Shown: in pieces, positions 1 through 8,228 of the stretch
Numbering within the stretch: position 1 is the stretch's first letter
Layout of the letters: every line of letters begins with the position of its first letter
Assembly (NCBI RefSeq): GCF_001905735.1
Contig: NZ_LISW01000002.1
Location: 248,001 to 312,000 of the forward strand
Source of the DNA: Streptomyces sp. CB01249
Lineage (GTDB): Bacteria > Actinomycetota > Actinomycetes > Streptomycetales > Streptomycetaceae
Length of the DNA: 64,000 nucleotides
Direction: 5' to 3'
The notes under the pieces: generated by a model
Told to the model about the DNA's origin: nothing
Seen by the model: the letters and a program-made list of their open reading frames with translations, nothing else
Databases searched by the model: none
Position numbers and translations under genes: made by a program

Positions 1-31
1 GCAGGTCGCTGATCTGTGCGAGCAGGGTCAT
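1..31 (-). CDS. Metallophosphoesterase (N-terminal fragment, cut by window edge)
   Basis: Only the first ten codons are inside the window, reading MTLLAQISDL on the minus strand. This matches the start of calcineurin-like phosphodiesterases, where the Asp of Q-I-S-D-L-H is the first metal ligand. The ATG at 31 is preceded by a strong ribosome site, AGAGGTGATC, seven bases upstream, which argues for a real gene start. It diverges from the CGNR gene. The family assignment rests on ten residues and is tentative. Confidence 0.42.
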   Translation of the reverse strand, partial: MTLLAQISDL

Positions 32-44
32 GCCGCGATCACCT

Positions 45-73
45 CTAACGGTTGTTTTCAGTTTTTCCGTTAG
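45..73. promoter_or_regulatory. Candidate operator between divergent genes
   Basis: CTAACGG (45-51) and CCGTTAG (67-73) form a perfect 7-bp inverted repeat separated by 15 bases of T-rich sequence, which is very unusual in this GC-rich DNA. It lies between the metallophosphoesterase start and the CGNR regulator, so it is a plausible binding site for the CGNR protein or for RNA polymerase on both strands. Function is inferred from position only. Confidence 0.4.
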
Positions 74-137
74 GGACTTTAGGGTGTGCGCAGGCGTGTG
101 TTCAAGTGGTCGGAACCGGAAGAGGAAGGGGCGCCCT

Positions 138-725
138 GTGGAGCGTTGGCCGGCACTGGAACTGGCGAGCACGATCCGTCACGACGGGGACGGCGGTGTC
201 GCGGACGACCTGGCCACGGTCGAGGGCGCGACGCGCTGGATCCAGGAGCGGTCGGCCGCCGACCTCGTCGCGGACGAACCCCTCAGGCGCGACCTCATCG
301 AACTCCGGCAGGCGGTCCGCTCCCTGTTCGCCCGAGCGGTCAGCCCCGCACCCGCCAGCCCGGCGGACGCCCACCACCTGATGCCCGCCGCCGAGGCGAC
401 GGCCCGCCTCAACGCGGCTGCTGCGCGGGAGCCGGTCGCGCCTCAACTCGACTGGCCCGACGAGGGAGTTCCGGCCGTCCGGCTGCTGTCCGACGAGACC
501 GCCCCGTCCATCCGGCTGCTCGCCGCCCTGGCCCGCGACGCGATCAACTTCCTCAGCGGCCCGCAGCGTACGCAGCTCCGCTCCTGCACCGCGCCGCGCT
601 GCGTCCGCTACTTCATCAAGAGCCACGGCCGCCAGGAGTGGTGCAAACCGTCCTGCGGCAACCGGGCGCGGGCGGCTCGCCACTATCGGCGGCAGCGGGG
701 GGAGGACGGGGGCGCTCCGTCCTGA
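138..725 (+). CDS. CGNR zinc-finger transcriptional regulator (ABATE domain)
   Basis: Probable DNA-binding regulator of 195 residues. The N-terminal part resembles the stress-induced ABATE domain. The C-terminus carries the CGNR finger: C-T-A-P-R-C, then W-C-K-P-S-C-G-N-R followed by a basic tail R-A-A-R-H-Y-R-R-Q. The finger cysteines are all present. I chose the GTG at 138 because gaggaagggg lies just upstream and because the longer reading frame back to 30 encodes an atypical sequence across the putative operator. It diverges from a phosphoesterase gene, an arrangement often seen for this family, which suggests it controls its neighbour and itself through the inverted repeat at 45-73. Family call is good; the target is inferred. 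Confidence 0.85.
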   Translation: MERWPALELASTIRHDGDGGVADDLATVEGATRWIQERSAADLVADEPLRRDLIELRQAVRSLFARAVSPAPASPADAHHLMPAAEATARLNAAAAREPVAPQLDWPDEGVPAVRLLSDETAPSIRLLAALARDAINFLSGPQRTQLRSCTAPRCVRYFIKSHGRQEWCKPSCGNRARAARHYRRQRGEDGGAPS

Positions 726-786
726 CGGCTCGGTGCGGCATGCCCCCGCCGGGCACGTCGCGAGGTCGTCGCTAGGCTCCGAGCCC

Positions 787-1317
787 ATGACCGATCACCC
801 GGGTTTCACCTGCGCGTGCTGCGGGGCCCAGCACGCTGAGCTGCCGATGAACTACACGGCCGAGGCTCCCGCCGTATGGGATCCGGCATTCGCCGACGCC
901 GACGACTGCCTGCTCTCCACGGACCAGTGCGTGGTCCACGGGCAGCACTACTTCGTCAAGGGACTGATCGAGATACCGGTCATCGGCAGCGACGAGGTGT
1001 TCTCCTGGGGCGTCTGGGTCTAGCTCAGCCGAGAGAACTTCTCGCGGGCCTCGGACCTGTGGGACAAACCCGGGCGCGAGGCCGAGAAGCCGTACTTCGG
1101 CTGGCTCACCACGGAGCTTCCGGTGTACCCGGCGACGACGCTCAACCTGAAGACGCACGTCCATACCCGTCCCCTCGGTGAGCGGCCCTTCGTCGAGCTG
1201 GAGCCCACCGAGCACCCCCTCGCCGTCGAGCAGCGCACGGGGATCAGCCCGGAGCGGGTGCGGGAGATCGCGTCGGCCGTCCTCCACGTCGGTGAGGGGG
1301 AGGGCGGTCGTGGCTGA
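787..1317 (+). pseudogene. DUF2199 family protein interrupted by in-frame TAG
   Basis: From the ATG at 787 the frame encodes F-T-C-A-C-C-G and continues to W-G-V-W-V, where a TAG stop stands at 1021-1023. In the same frame translation resumes at once as L-S-R-E-N-F and runs through Y-F-G-W-L, L-N-L-K-T-H-V-H and L-E-P-T-E-H-P-L-A-V-E-Q to a TGA at 1315-1317. Together the two halves make one complete DUF2199 protein of about 176 residues. A TCG serine codon would become TAG by one substitution. The TAG therefore either inactivates the gene, is suppressed, or is a sequencing error. No ribosome site is clear; TAGGCT at 773-778 could be a -10 box for a leaderless message. The downstream gene overlaps its end by GTGGCTGA. 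DUF2199 function is unknown. Confidence 0.8.
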
Positions 1318-1972
1318 CCAGCCCGTGTCGTCCGTCCCGGTCGCGCCCGGCGGACTGAGCCTCAGGGCCCGGCGATTCGTCGAGACGCAGGGCATCCGCG
1401 TTCGCCGAGAGGACGTACGGCGGCACCGCGACGCGTGGCTCGACCACGGGATCCCCGCTGCGGAGATCGAGCGGGCCGGTGTCTTCCAGGACCGCTGGGG
1501 CGGTCTCGCCCTGCCGCCGGCCCCGTTCTACGAGGGAGGTCCGCGCGTCCTGGGTGCCGACTGTCCCGAGGCGACGCCTGAGGGAGGCTGGTCGTTCCTG
1601 GCCGGGGACTGCCGGGTGTCCATGGCTTATGGCTTCGTGATCGGCCCCGACGGTGCGTTCGGTATCGACGCCCGGCGTTGGACGCCCCTGCACGGCAGTA
1701 CGGCGGGATGGGTGGAGTCCCTGGCCCTCGCCGATCATGCCCGCCGCTGGGCCACAACCGTCACGAGAGTCACGGGCCGGGCCGTCGACGTACTGGATCT
1801 CGGGGCGTTCGAACCCGTGCCCGAAGTGCAGGGCGTGACCGACTCCTGGTGGCGGGGCGAAGACTCCCTCATCGCCGTGTACCGGGGCGAGGCCGTGGCC
1901 CTCGATGCCCCGCAGTGCCTCGAAGCGCTCGTCTACGGGGGCCTCGACGCGTGGGGCCTCCACGGCGGCTGA
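1310..1972 (+). CDS. Hypothetical protein, resembles SUKH/SMI1-type proteins
   Basis: A 220-residue soluble protein starting at the GTG at 1310, which overlaps the stop of the DUF2199 reading frame by eight bases, so the two are probably cotranslated. Features seen: W-G-G-L-A-L-P near residue 62, an aromatic- and glycine-rich middle, and W-V-E-S-L-A-L-A-D-H. This pattern (a hydrophobic W-G-G-L segment followed by alternating beta-strand-like segments) recalls SUKH-type immunity proteins, but the match is weak and from memory. No signal peptide or membrane segment is visible. Role unknown. Confidence 0.6.
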   Translation: MADQPVSSVPVAPGGLSLRARRFVETQGIRVRREDVRRHRDAWLDHGIPAAEIERAGVFQDRWGGLALPPAPFYEGGPRVLGADCPEATPEGGWSFLAGDCRVSMAYGFVIGPDGAFGIDARRWTPLHGSTAGWVESLALADHARRWATTVTRVTGRAVDVLDLGAFEPVPEVQGVTDSWWRGEDSLIAVYRGEAVALDAPQCLEALVYGGLDAWGLHGG

Positions 1973-2016
1973 CCCGCGCGAGTCTTCCCCGCGCGAGGCG
2001 GGGCAGAATCGGCGGC

Positions 2017-2646
2017 GTGATACGCCACCCTCACGGAGGTCCCGAGTTGCCGGCCCCGGTTCGCCGCTACGTCACACCCCAGCGGCGCTACCTGAAGCTC
2101 GGCGGCGGTCTGCTGCGCCTGGAGGATCCTGAACGCGGCCGCTTCATGCGCGATCTCCGCGAGGACGCGGGACTCATCACCGCAGATGAGATCGCCGAGC
2201 TTCTGGAGGGCGGCTGGCGGGAACGGAGGACTGCGGCTTGGCTGGTGGCCGTGTCGGGCCGGACCGAATTCCGTGAGCGCCTCGGCGAACTCCTGCTGGC
2301 CAGCGAGGTCTGCTGCGCGGGCCTGGCCTATTGCGTGGCCCTGGCCGGTTTCGGAACGGAGCGCGACGCCGATCTGTTCTCTGCCTACCTCGACCGCTAT
2401 CTCCGGCGCCCCGACCTCGCGTACGACCAGGCCGTCGTCATGGGCGCTTTCCGGTACGTCGACCTGAACCTCGGAGGCGGACGGGCCCACCGCTTCCGGC
2501 AGCCGGAGGGCCTGTGGCAGCGGTGGCTCCAGGACGCGCCACACATGCGGGTTGACGAGGACCCCACCCCCCATTACTTGAGCCTTATGCGTCGGCTGTG
2601 CGCGTGGGTCGAGGAATGCGCCGAGGGCGAAGAGGGACGCCGGTAG
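2017..2646 (+). CDS. DUF6000 family protein
   Basis: A 209-residue soluble protein. The conserved DUF6000 core is readable: E-R-R-T-A-A-W-L-V-A, then R-E-R-L-G-E-L-L-L-A-S-E, C-A-G-L-A-Y-C-V-A-L-A, and finally Y-L-D-R-Y-L-R-R-P-D-L followed by Y-D-Q-A-V-V-M-G-A. The GTG at 2017 is the likely start because the reading frame further upstream runs through the preceding gene in another frame. The molecular function of DUF6000 is unknown. Members often sit among small accessory proteins, as here. Confidence 0.8.
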   Translation: MIRHPHGGPELPAPVRRYVTPQRRYLKLGGGLLRLEDPERGRFMRDLREDAGLITADEIAELLEGGWRERRTAAWLVAVSGRTEFRERLGELLLASEVCCAGLAYCVALAGFGTERDADLFSAYLDRYLRRPDLAYDQAVVMGAFRYVDLNLGGGRAHRFRQPEGLWQRWLQDAPHMRVDEDPTPHYLSLMRRLCAWVEECAEGEEGRR

Positions 2647-2699
2647 GCCGGTGGCCGCCCGGCGCCTTCGCCGACGGTGGGTACCGCGCGCGACGCGCC

Positions 2700-3131
2700 C
2701 TAGAGCTCGTAGTCCCCGGCCAATTCGTCCCAGTTCAGGTCGCGCAGCCCGGGGTCGGCGGACTCGTCCGTGGGAACGGACAGGGGGGTCTGGAACCAGA
2801 CCACGGCGAGGGACGAGCGGTGCAGGACCGGGTCGAGGTCCGGGGCGATCGCCGTCGAGCGGAAGAGGCCGACGCAGGCCACGGGAGGCAGCTCCACCAC
2901 GGGCCCGAACGCTCTGGGGGTCGGGTCCTTGTACGTGAGGCGCGGCGGCACCAGATGGGACGGGGTGGAGGGAAACGTCTGTTCCGCCTGCCACTGAAGC
3001 CGCCGGGTCACCATCTCGTTGACGGGCTTGCACGGGTAGCCCTCCAGGAACCCGGCGTACGTCGAGGACATGCGTATCTCGGTGAGATCGACGGAACGGC
3101 CCGAGGACAGGACCATGCGGCTGAGCGACAT
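2700..3131 (-). CDS. Hypothetical protein
   Basis: A 143-residue protein, read from the ATG at 3131; an in-frame GTG at 3137 is an alternative, and neither has a good ribosome site. I recognise no domain. The sequence is mixed alpha/beta with an acidic C-terminus ending W-D-E-L-A-G-D-Y-E-L and shows no membrane span, export signal or metal motif. It is the downstream member of a minus-strand pair with the gene at 3178-3762 and may be cotranscribed with it. Normal codon use suggests a real gene. Confidence 0.6.
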   Translation of the reverse strand: MSLSRMVLSSGRSVDLTEIRMSSTYAGFLEGYPCKPVNEMVTRRLQWQAEQTFPSTPSHLVPPRLTYKDPTPRAFGPVVELPPVACVGLFRSTAIAPDLDPVLHRSSLAVVWFQTPLSVPTDESADPGLRDLNWDELAGDYEL

Positions 3132-3177
3132 GCGCACACCCTAGGCAGTGGGTTCCCGGCGGTCACTCGGGTTGCGG

Positions 3178-3762
3178 TCAGGAGCGAGGGGCCTCCGGGA
3201 AGTCCAGTTCGTCCAGGAGCGAGGCGAACAGGTCCTCCGCGAACGTGGAGTGGGTGCGCAGCAGTTCCTCGATGTGGTGCTGTTCGGCCGTGGTGTGGAC
3301 GCCTGCCGCCCTCGCCCACGCGAGAGCGTGCCTGGCGGTCACCGGGACCTCGGCGTCCAGCTCCGCTCGCTTGCGGGCCAAGGCCAGTTCGAAATCCGGG
3401 GTGTCGAACCACAGGCTCTCGTCGTCCACGTCCTCGGGAGTTTCGAGAAGTACGCTCGCGGCGTTGTCCATGTTGAGCCAGGCATGCCAGTGCCGGCCCT
3501 CGGTGTCCAGGCCGGCGACGAACGCGACGGCGCTGTCGCTGACGTCGGCCACGCAGGCCGGTGCGCCGGTCCATTCGACCAGGCCGGACAGCATCTCGTA
3601 CTCCCAGATGCCGTTCTTGAGTTGCAGGGTCCGCCAGCCGCCCGGGCGGGACGGCCACTCGTGTGCCTCGACGTCCGGTTCCGGGGCGATGTCGGTGAAC
3701 AGGGGCGCCTCCAGCAGGGGGCGTTGGCTGCGGGCGAAGACCAGATGACCTGAGAATCCCAT
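3178..3762 (-). CDS. Hypothetical protein
   Basis: A 194-residue soluble protein starting at the ATG at 3762 (M-G-F-S-G-H-L-V-F-A-R-S). Seen features are a tryptophan-rich central segment (G-I-W-E-Y-E-M-L-S-G-L-V-E-W-T-G, H-W-H-A-W-L-N-M-D) and an acidic C-terminus (F-A-E-D-L-F-A-S-L-L-D-E-L-D-F-P-E). The architecture resembles a recurrent Streptomyces hypothetical, but I can attach no function. Forty-six bases separate its stop from the next minus-strand gene, so the two may form an operon. Confidence 0.62.
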   Translation of the reverse strand: MGFSGHLVFARSQRPLLEAPLFTDIAPEPDVEAHEWPSRPGGWRTLQLKNGIWEYEMLSGLVEWTGAPACVADVSDSAVAFVAGLDTEGRHWHAWLNMDNAASVLLETPEDVDDESLWFDTPDFELALARKRAELDAEVPVTARHALAWARAAGVHTTAEQHHIEELLRTHSTFAEDLFASLLDELDFPEAPRS

Positions 3763-3809
3763 GGGGGCACGGTACGGGGCGCGCCCGCGAGTCACGCGGG
3801 GACGGCGGG

Positions 3810-5576
3810 ATGGACACGACTCGGGAGCCGGGGTGCCGTGCGTGCGGTGCGGCGGGGATCATGGCCGGTACATACGGTTTTACGGAGGGGGCGCGGGTGT
3901 TCGGCAAGGTGGGGCGGATGGTCAGAAACCTGGAGGCGACCGGGGTCGGCCTGGTGCCGGATCACGCGATCGTCGTGGACGCGCCGGACGCGCGGGCCGT
4001 CGAGGCGCTGGCCGCCGCCCGGCGGGGCGCGTACGAGCCGGTCCGCGCGCTCCTCGCCGCCACCCGCGCGGAGGCAGACTGGACGCTCCGGCACGAGGTC
4101 GTCACCGCGCTCGCCGAGATCGCCGTGGCCGACGCGGCCCGGCTGGGAGCCTGGCTGGACGAGTCGCCGGAGGATCCCGACGCGCTCGCCGTCGACGCGT
4201 TCCGGCGTATCAAAGAGGCGTGGGCGGTCCGCACGGCCGCGCGGGCCAAGGACGTGAGCGAGGAACAGTACCGGGCCTTCCGCACGCTGCTGGACGACGC
4301 GCTGCCCGTCATCGAGGCGGCCGTCGCGGCGAGCCCCGGCGACCCGGTGCCCTGGTCCGCCGCTCTGCCCCACTGCATCGGCGCCCAGGCCCCGCGCGAC
4401 GTCTTCGAGGAGTGCCTGGGCCAGGCGCTCGCCTGCGCGCCCCACCACCTGGCCACCCATGTGCACGCCGTGCAGTACCTCGCCGACAAGTGGCACGGCA
4501 GCCACGAGGAGATGTTCGGCTACGCGGCCGGCGTCGCCGCCGACGCGCCGGAGGGCTCACCCCTGCGCGCCCTGGAGGTCGTGGCCCTGACCGAGGTCGA
4601 GCCACGGGAGAGGAAGCGGGGCATCCCCGGCCCCGACGGGGTCGAGGCGATCATCGCCACCGCGCAGGCGTACTCCGCCTCGCGCCCGCCCGAGGACCAC
4701 GCGGCGCGGCTGATCCGCAACCACCTGGTGTGGGTGCTGAACGGGCGCGAACGCTGGGCCGAATCGCTGGACGTCTACCGCTCCATCGGGCGGTACGCCA
4801 CCACGTACCCGTGGAGTTACGCGGGCGAGCCGCTGGAGGCGTTCCGGCACTTCCGGGACGGCGCCCGGGCCGGACTCGCCGCCTCCGTCCCCCGTAACGG
4901 CACCGTCCCCGCCCCCGGCGTCCCCCTCCCGGAGTCCGTACGGACGGAGGCGGCCCATGAGATCGCGTACGTGCCCGGCGCACCGCAGCGCGTCTCGCAG
5001 GAGCTGCTGCTGTGCGGGGCGACCGTCCGGCTCGCCCCGGCCGGGCGGTGGACGCTGATGGAGCCGGCCCCCTCGGAGGAGGCGCCGGGCAAGCGCGGGC
5101 GCCGGGCGACGGTGCTGCGGCTCGACGGTCTGGCGGCGGTGGCGGAGACCGCGTTCGACTCCGCCGGGATGACCACGCTGGTCGCCCGGCGCGAGGGGGC
5201 CGACGCGTGCGTGCTGTCCGTCGTCGCCAAGGGCCGGACGGCCGCCCGGCACCGGTGGGCGGGGGCCGGTTCGACTCCCTCCCAGGAGACCGCGCGCCAG
5301 GACGCGGAACTGCTCGTCGCGGCGGCGGGCCAGGGCGACGCCCGGGAGATCGCACGGCTGCTGAGGGACCCGGGCGACCCCTCGGAACTCCTGATCCACA
5401 CCCTGACCGCGCTCGGCCTCCCACCGCTCCCGGCCGGTTTCGGCGAGCGCGCCGAGGTCCTGGCCGACGTCCGGGGCGCCACGGTCCACCGGGCCCGCTC
5501 GCTCTGGCAGGGCATGAAGGACTTCATGAGCGACGAGTCCGACCCGAACCCGCCGTTGCAGCTGGACGGGCGGTAG
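3810..5576 (+). CDS. Large hypothetical protein with helical-repeat-like N-terminal half
   Basis: A protein of up to 588 residues. The N-terminal 330 residues are rich in Ala/Glu/Arg helices (A-R-A-V-E-A-L-A-A-A-R-R-G, T-R-A-E-A-D-W-T-L-R-H-E) resembling a solenoid of helical repeats. The C-terminal 200 residues contain a beta-rich segment (L-A-P-A-G-R-W-T-L-M-E-P) and end in an acidic tail. Three in-frame starts are possible: ATG 3810, ATG 3861, and ATG 3918 preceded by aaggtgggg. The last has the best ribosome site and would shorten the product by 36 residues. No membrane span or known catalytic motif is seen. Function unknown. Confidence 0.65.
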   Translation: MDTTREPGCRACGAAGIMAGTYGFTEGARVFGKVGRMVRNLEATGVGLVPDHAIVVDAPDARAVEALAAARRGAYEPVRALLAATRAEADWTLRHEVVTALAEIAVADAARLGAWLDESPEDPDALAVDAFRRIKEAWAVRTAARAKDVSEEQYRAFRTLLDDALPVIEAAVAASPGDPVPWSAALPHCIGAQAPRDVFEECLGQALACAPHHLATHVHAVQYLADKWHGSHEEMFGYAAGVAADAPEGSPLRALEVVALTEVEPRERKRGIPGPDGVEAIIATAQAYSASRPPEDHAARLIRNHLVWVLNGRERWAESLDVYRSIGRYATTYPWSYAGEPLEAFRHFRDGARAGLAASVPRNGTVPAPGVPLPESVRTEAAHEIAYVPGAPQRVSQELLLCGATVRLAPAGRWTLMEPAPSEEAPGKRGRRATVLRLDGLAAVAETAFDSAGMTTLVARREGADACVLSVVAKGRTAARHRWAGAGSTPSQETARQDAELLVAAAGQGDAREIARLLRDPGDPSELLIHTLTALGLPPLPAGFGERAEVLADVRGATVHRARSLWQGMKDFMSDESDPNPPLQLDGR

Positions 5577-5680
5577 CGGGCGGCCGGGCCGGACGGTCCG
5601 TGGGGTGTGGTGGGGCGACGGCCAACTCTCATTCCCCGTCGGCGAGTTGTGAACGGATCCGGTGATCTACGTTGGGGGGC

Positions 5681-6538
5681 ATGAACTCCACGCGATGGAA
5701 CATGGGTGGCGACCTGGGGGTCGCCCGGGTCGGCTACGGCGCGATGAAGCTGACGGGGTGGCCCCGGGGTGAGCGGCCCGACCGCGACGCCGCCCTCGGC
5801 ATCCTGCGGCGGGCGGTGGAGCTGGGCGTCAATCACATCGACACCTCGAACTACTACGCGCGCGACGGGGTTTCGGCCAACGAGCTGATCCGGTCCGCGC
5901 TGCACCCCTACCCGGACGACCTGGTGATCGTCACCAAGGTAGGCGCCCTGGTCGAGGGCCCGGACATCGCGCTGCCGCCCGCCGAACAGCGCGGTCTCAC
6001 CCCGGACGGGCTGCGACGCGGGGTGGAGGCGAACCTGACGTCCCTCGGCCTGGACCGGCTCGACGTGGTGAACCTGCGCATGGGCGACCGGGGTCATGAG
6101 GACGCCCCGCTCGACGGCCCCCTCACGACGCTGCTGGCCCTGCGCGACGAGGGCCTGATCCGGCACATCGGCATCTCCAACGTGTCGCTCGACCAGTTCA
6201 CGCGGGCGCGCGAGCTGGCGCCGATCGCCTGTGTGCAGAACGCGTACAACATCGCGCGCCGCGACGACGATCCCCTGGTCGACGCCTGTGCCGAAGCGGG
6301 GATCGCGTACGTCCCGTTCTATCCGGTCGGCGGCTTCCAGCCCCTGACCGCCGAGCGCCTGGAGGCCGTCGCCAAGCGCCACGACGCGACCGTCCCGCAG
6401 GTGGCGCTCGCCTGGCTGCTGGCCCGTTCGCCCAACATCCTGCTCATCCCAGGCACCGGTTCCCCGGCCCATCTGGAGGAGAACATCGCGGCTGGCGAAC
6501 TGTCGCTGAGTGATGAGGACTTGACGTCTCTGGCCTGA
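5681..6538 (+). CDS. Aldo/keto reductase, YdbC-like
   Basis: Predicted cytosolic NADPH-dependent oxidoreductase of 285 residues, the usual TIM-barrel length for this superfamily. The catalytic tetrad positions are readable: the Asp and Tyr of H-I-D-T-S-N-Y-Y and the Lys of I-V-T-K-V-G. The fourth position, usually His, falls in V-V-N-L-R, as is typical of the YdbC-type branch. Cofactor contacts are suggested by G-I-S-N-V and I-P-G-T-G-S. The ATG at 5681 is preceded by a run of G residues (ttgggggg) serving as ribosome site. It stands alone between unrelated genes; the substrate cannot be deduced. Confidence 0.85.
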   Translation: MNSTRWNMGGDLGVARVGYGAMKLTGWPRGERPDRDAALGILRRAVELGVNHIDTSNYYARDGVSANELIRSALHPYPDDLVIVTKVGALVEGPDIALPPAEQRGLTPDGLRRGVEANLTSLGLDRLDVVNLRMGDRGHEDAPLDGPLTTLLALRDEGLIRHIGISNVSLDQFTRARELAPIACVQNAYNIARRDDDPLVDACAEAGIAYVPFYPVGGFQPLTAERLEAVAKRHDATVPQVALAWLLARSPNILLIPGTGSPAHLEENIAAGELSLSDEDLTSLA

Positions 6539-6571
6539 CGGGGGCGGCGTTGTACGGGGAGACTGGGCGGC

Positions 6572-7312
6572 ATGGATGAGGTCGAGGTCGTCGTAGCCCA
6601 CTCCGAGCGGACGACGCTGCGTGTCGGGGACATGTTCCTGAAGGTGGACGCCGACCGGGCGCGGATCGCCGTCGAGGCCGAGGCGCTGGCCCTGGCGCCG
6701 GTCCCGGTGCCGGAGGTGCTGTGGCAGAAGCCGTCCGTGCTGGCGCTCGCCGCCGTCCGGGGCACGGCCCTGGGCCGCCTCGGCGAGCCGTCGCCCGCGT
6801 CACCGGCGGCCTGGGCCGCGGCGGGGGCCGCGATCCGGACGCTGCACGAGGCGCCGTTGCCGCCGTGGCCCGGGCGGAGCGCGGACGGCCTGGCGGCCGA
6901 GCTGGAGCGGGAGTGCGACTGGCTCCTCGCGCACGAGGCGCTGCCCGCCGAGCTGGTCATCCGCAACCGCCGGATCGCGGAGGCGGCGCTGCGGCCGTGG
7001 GAGCCGGTGTTCGTGCACGGCGACTTGCAGATCACCCATGTGTTCACCGGCGACGACGACGAGGTCACCGGCATCATCGACTGGTCCGAGGCGTCGCGCG
7101 GGGACGCGCTGTTCGACCTCGCCACGCTGACGCTGGGGCACGAGGAGCGCCTGGGCGACCTCGTCACCGGGTACGGCACCGACGTCGACCTGGACCTCGT
7201 CCGCGCCTGGTGGTCGCTGCGCAGCCTCACCGCGTACCGCTGGCTGATCCAGCACGGCTTCGACCCGGCCGCGCCGGGGTGCGAGTTGGATGTGCTGCGG
7301 GCCGCGGGGTGA
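6572..7312 (+). CDS. Aminoglycoside phosphotransferase-family kinase
   Basis: A 246-residue member of the APH/choline-kinase-like fold, which transfers phosphate from ATP to a small molecule. The catalytic loop V-H-G-D-L-Q-I-T-H-V and the metal-binding motif G-I-I-D-W-S-E-A are both intact, and R-G-D-A-L-F-D-L-A follows as expected. The N-terminal lobe is short, with F-L-K-V providing the likely ATP-binding Lys. It lies 33 bases after the aldo/keto reductase. Such genes in Streptomyces are often not antibiotic resistance determinants; the substrate is unknown. Confidence 0.82.
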   Translation: MDEVEVVVAHSERTTLRVGDMFLKVDADRARIAVEAEALALAPVPVPEVLWQKPSVLALAAVRGTALGRLGEPSPASPAAWAAAGAAIRTLHEAPLPPWPGRSADGLAAELERECDWLLAHEALPAELVIRNRRIAEAALRPWEPVFVHGDLQITHVFTGDDDEVTGIIDWSEASRGDALFDLATLTLGHEERLGDLVTGYGTDVDLDLVRAWWSLRSLTAYRWLIQHGFDPAAPGCELDVLRAAG

Positions 7313-7319
7313 CGGGGCC

Positions 7320-7571
7320 TTACGCCTGAGGGGCGGGGGTGTCCGGGTCGACCGGGCGGAACCGGCCCATGCTGGCCCCGAGCAGGAGGGCTCCGATGAC
7401 GGGTGTCACGCCGTACAGCAGGGGGAAGTCCCTGCCGAGCCAGTTGACGAGAAAGGCAGCCCCCACGAGGGCGGCGAGCAGGAGCGGCCGCCGGATGATG
7501 TGCCCGCACACGATCCCCAGCCGCCGTAGTCCGCGCGCTTCGGTGAGCCTGGTCCAGTCCGTGGGGGCCAT
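7320..7571 (-). CDS. Small membrane protein
   Basis: An 83-residue protein with two likely membrane segments, R-P-L-L-L-A-A-L-V-G-A-A-F-L-V-N-W-L and T-P-V-I-G-A-L-L-L-G-A-S-M-G. The N-terminus (T-R-L-T-E-A-R-G-L-R-R-L-G) is basic and probably cytoplasmic. It converges with the phosphotransferase gene. The ATG at 7571 is used. No family was recognised. Confidence 0.6.
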   Translation of the reverse strand: MAPTDWTRLTEARGLRRLGIVCGHIIRRPLLLAALVGAAFLVNWLGRDFPLLYGVTPVIGALLLGASMGRFRPVDPDTPAPQA

Positions 7572-7748
7572 GGCGTCCAGGGTAGGCGCGCAGGGGGCGG
7601 TGCGTCAGGCCCCGGTCGTCGCCGGCCTCGTGCACGGTCCTCGTGCTTCAAGTGGCTCGAATTACGGGCGCCCCAGCGCTACTTCGCGCACCATAGTGAC
7701 GATCAGGCATCACTGGCGACGGTCAGGGATCAGCACCCAGGGGGGCAT

Positions 7749-8219
7749 GTGTCCGAAACCGAGAATCCGGCCGCCGACGCGGGCGCCGGGACGGCGGACG
7801 CGGCGGCGACGGGTACGCCGCTCGTCGGAGCCGCGCTCGTCGTCGCGGTGACCGTCATCGTGCTGTGGCTCGGGCTGCTCGCCTGGCTGGCGTTCCATAC
7901 CGACGCGACCGAGGTCGCCTGGTCGCGTCTGCTCATTGTCCTCGGCTCCGTGGAGGCCGTCGCGTTCGCGGCCATCGGCGCCTTGTTCGGCACGACGGTG
8001 CAGCGGCAGCGGGTGGCGGATCTGGCGGCCCGCACCGAGGCCGCCGAGTCCCGCGCGAGTGCCAACGAGACGGCGGCCCTCAACGGCCACAGGCTGGCGG
8101 CGGCGGTCCAGGCCTCCCGCGCTCCCGGCGGCGGTTCGGACACGGAACAGCTGTCGGCGGACGGCCGGTCCGGCCGGGATCCCCTGCTCGACATGGCCAA
8201 CCGGCTGTTCCCGGACTGA
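7749..8219 (+). CDS. Two-span membrane protein, first gene of a kinase/protease cluster
   Basis: A 156-residue protein: an Ala/Thr-rich N-terminal tail, a membrane span at about residues 27-48 (L-V-V-A-V-T-V-I-V-L-W-L-G-L-L-A-W-L), a second at about 60-80 (L-L-I-V-L-G-S-V-E-A-V-A-F-A-A-I-G-A-L-F-G), then a basic helical cytoplasmic tail that could form a coiled coil (R-V-A-D-L-A-A-R-T-E-A-A-E-S-R-A-S-A-N-E). It starts at GTG 7749 and ends nine bases before the trypsin-FHA gene, so the four genes from here to 11555 are very probably one transcript. It may anchor the complex at the membrane. No known domain was recognised. Confidence 0.7.
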   Translation: MSETENPAADAGAGTADAAATGTPLVGAALVVAVTVIVLWLGLLAWLAFHTDATEVAWSRLLIVLGSVEAVAFAAIGALFGTTVQRQRVADLAARTEAAESRASANETAALNGHRLAAAVQASRAPGGGSDTEQLSADGRSGRDPLLDMANRLFPD

Positions 8220-8228
8220 GGCGGCGCC

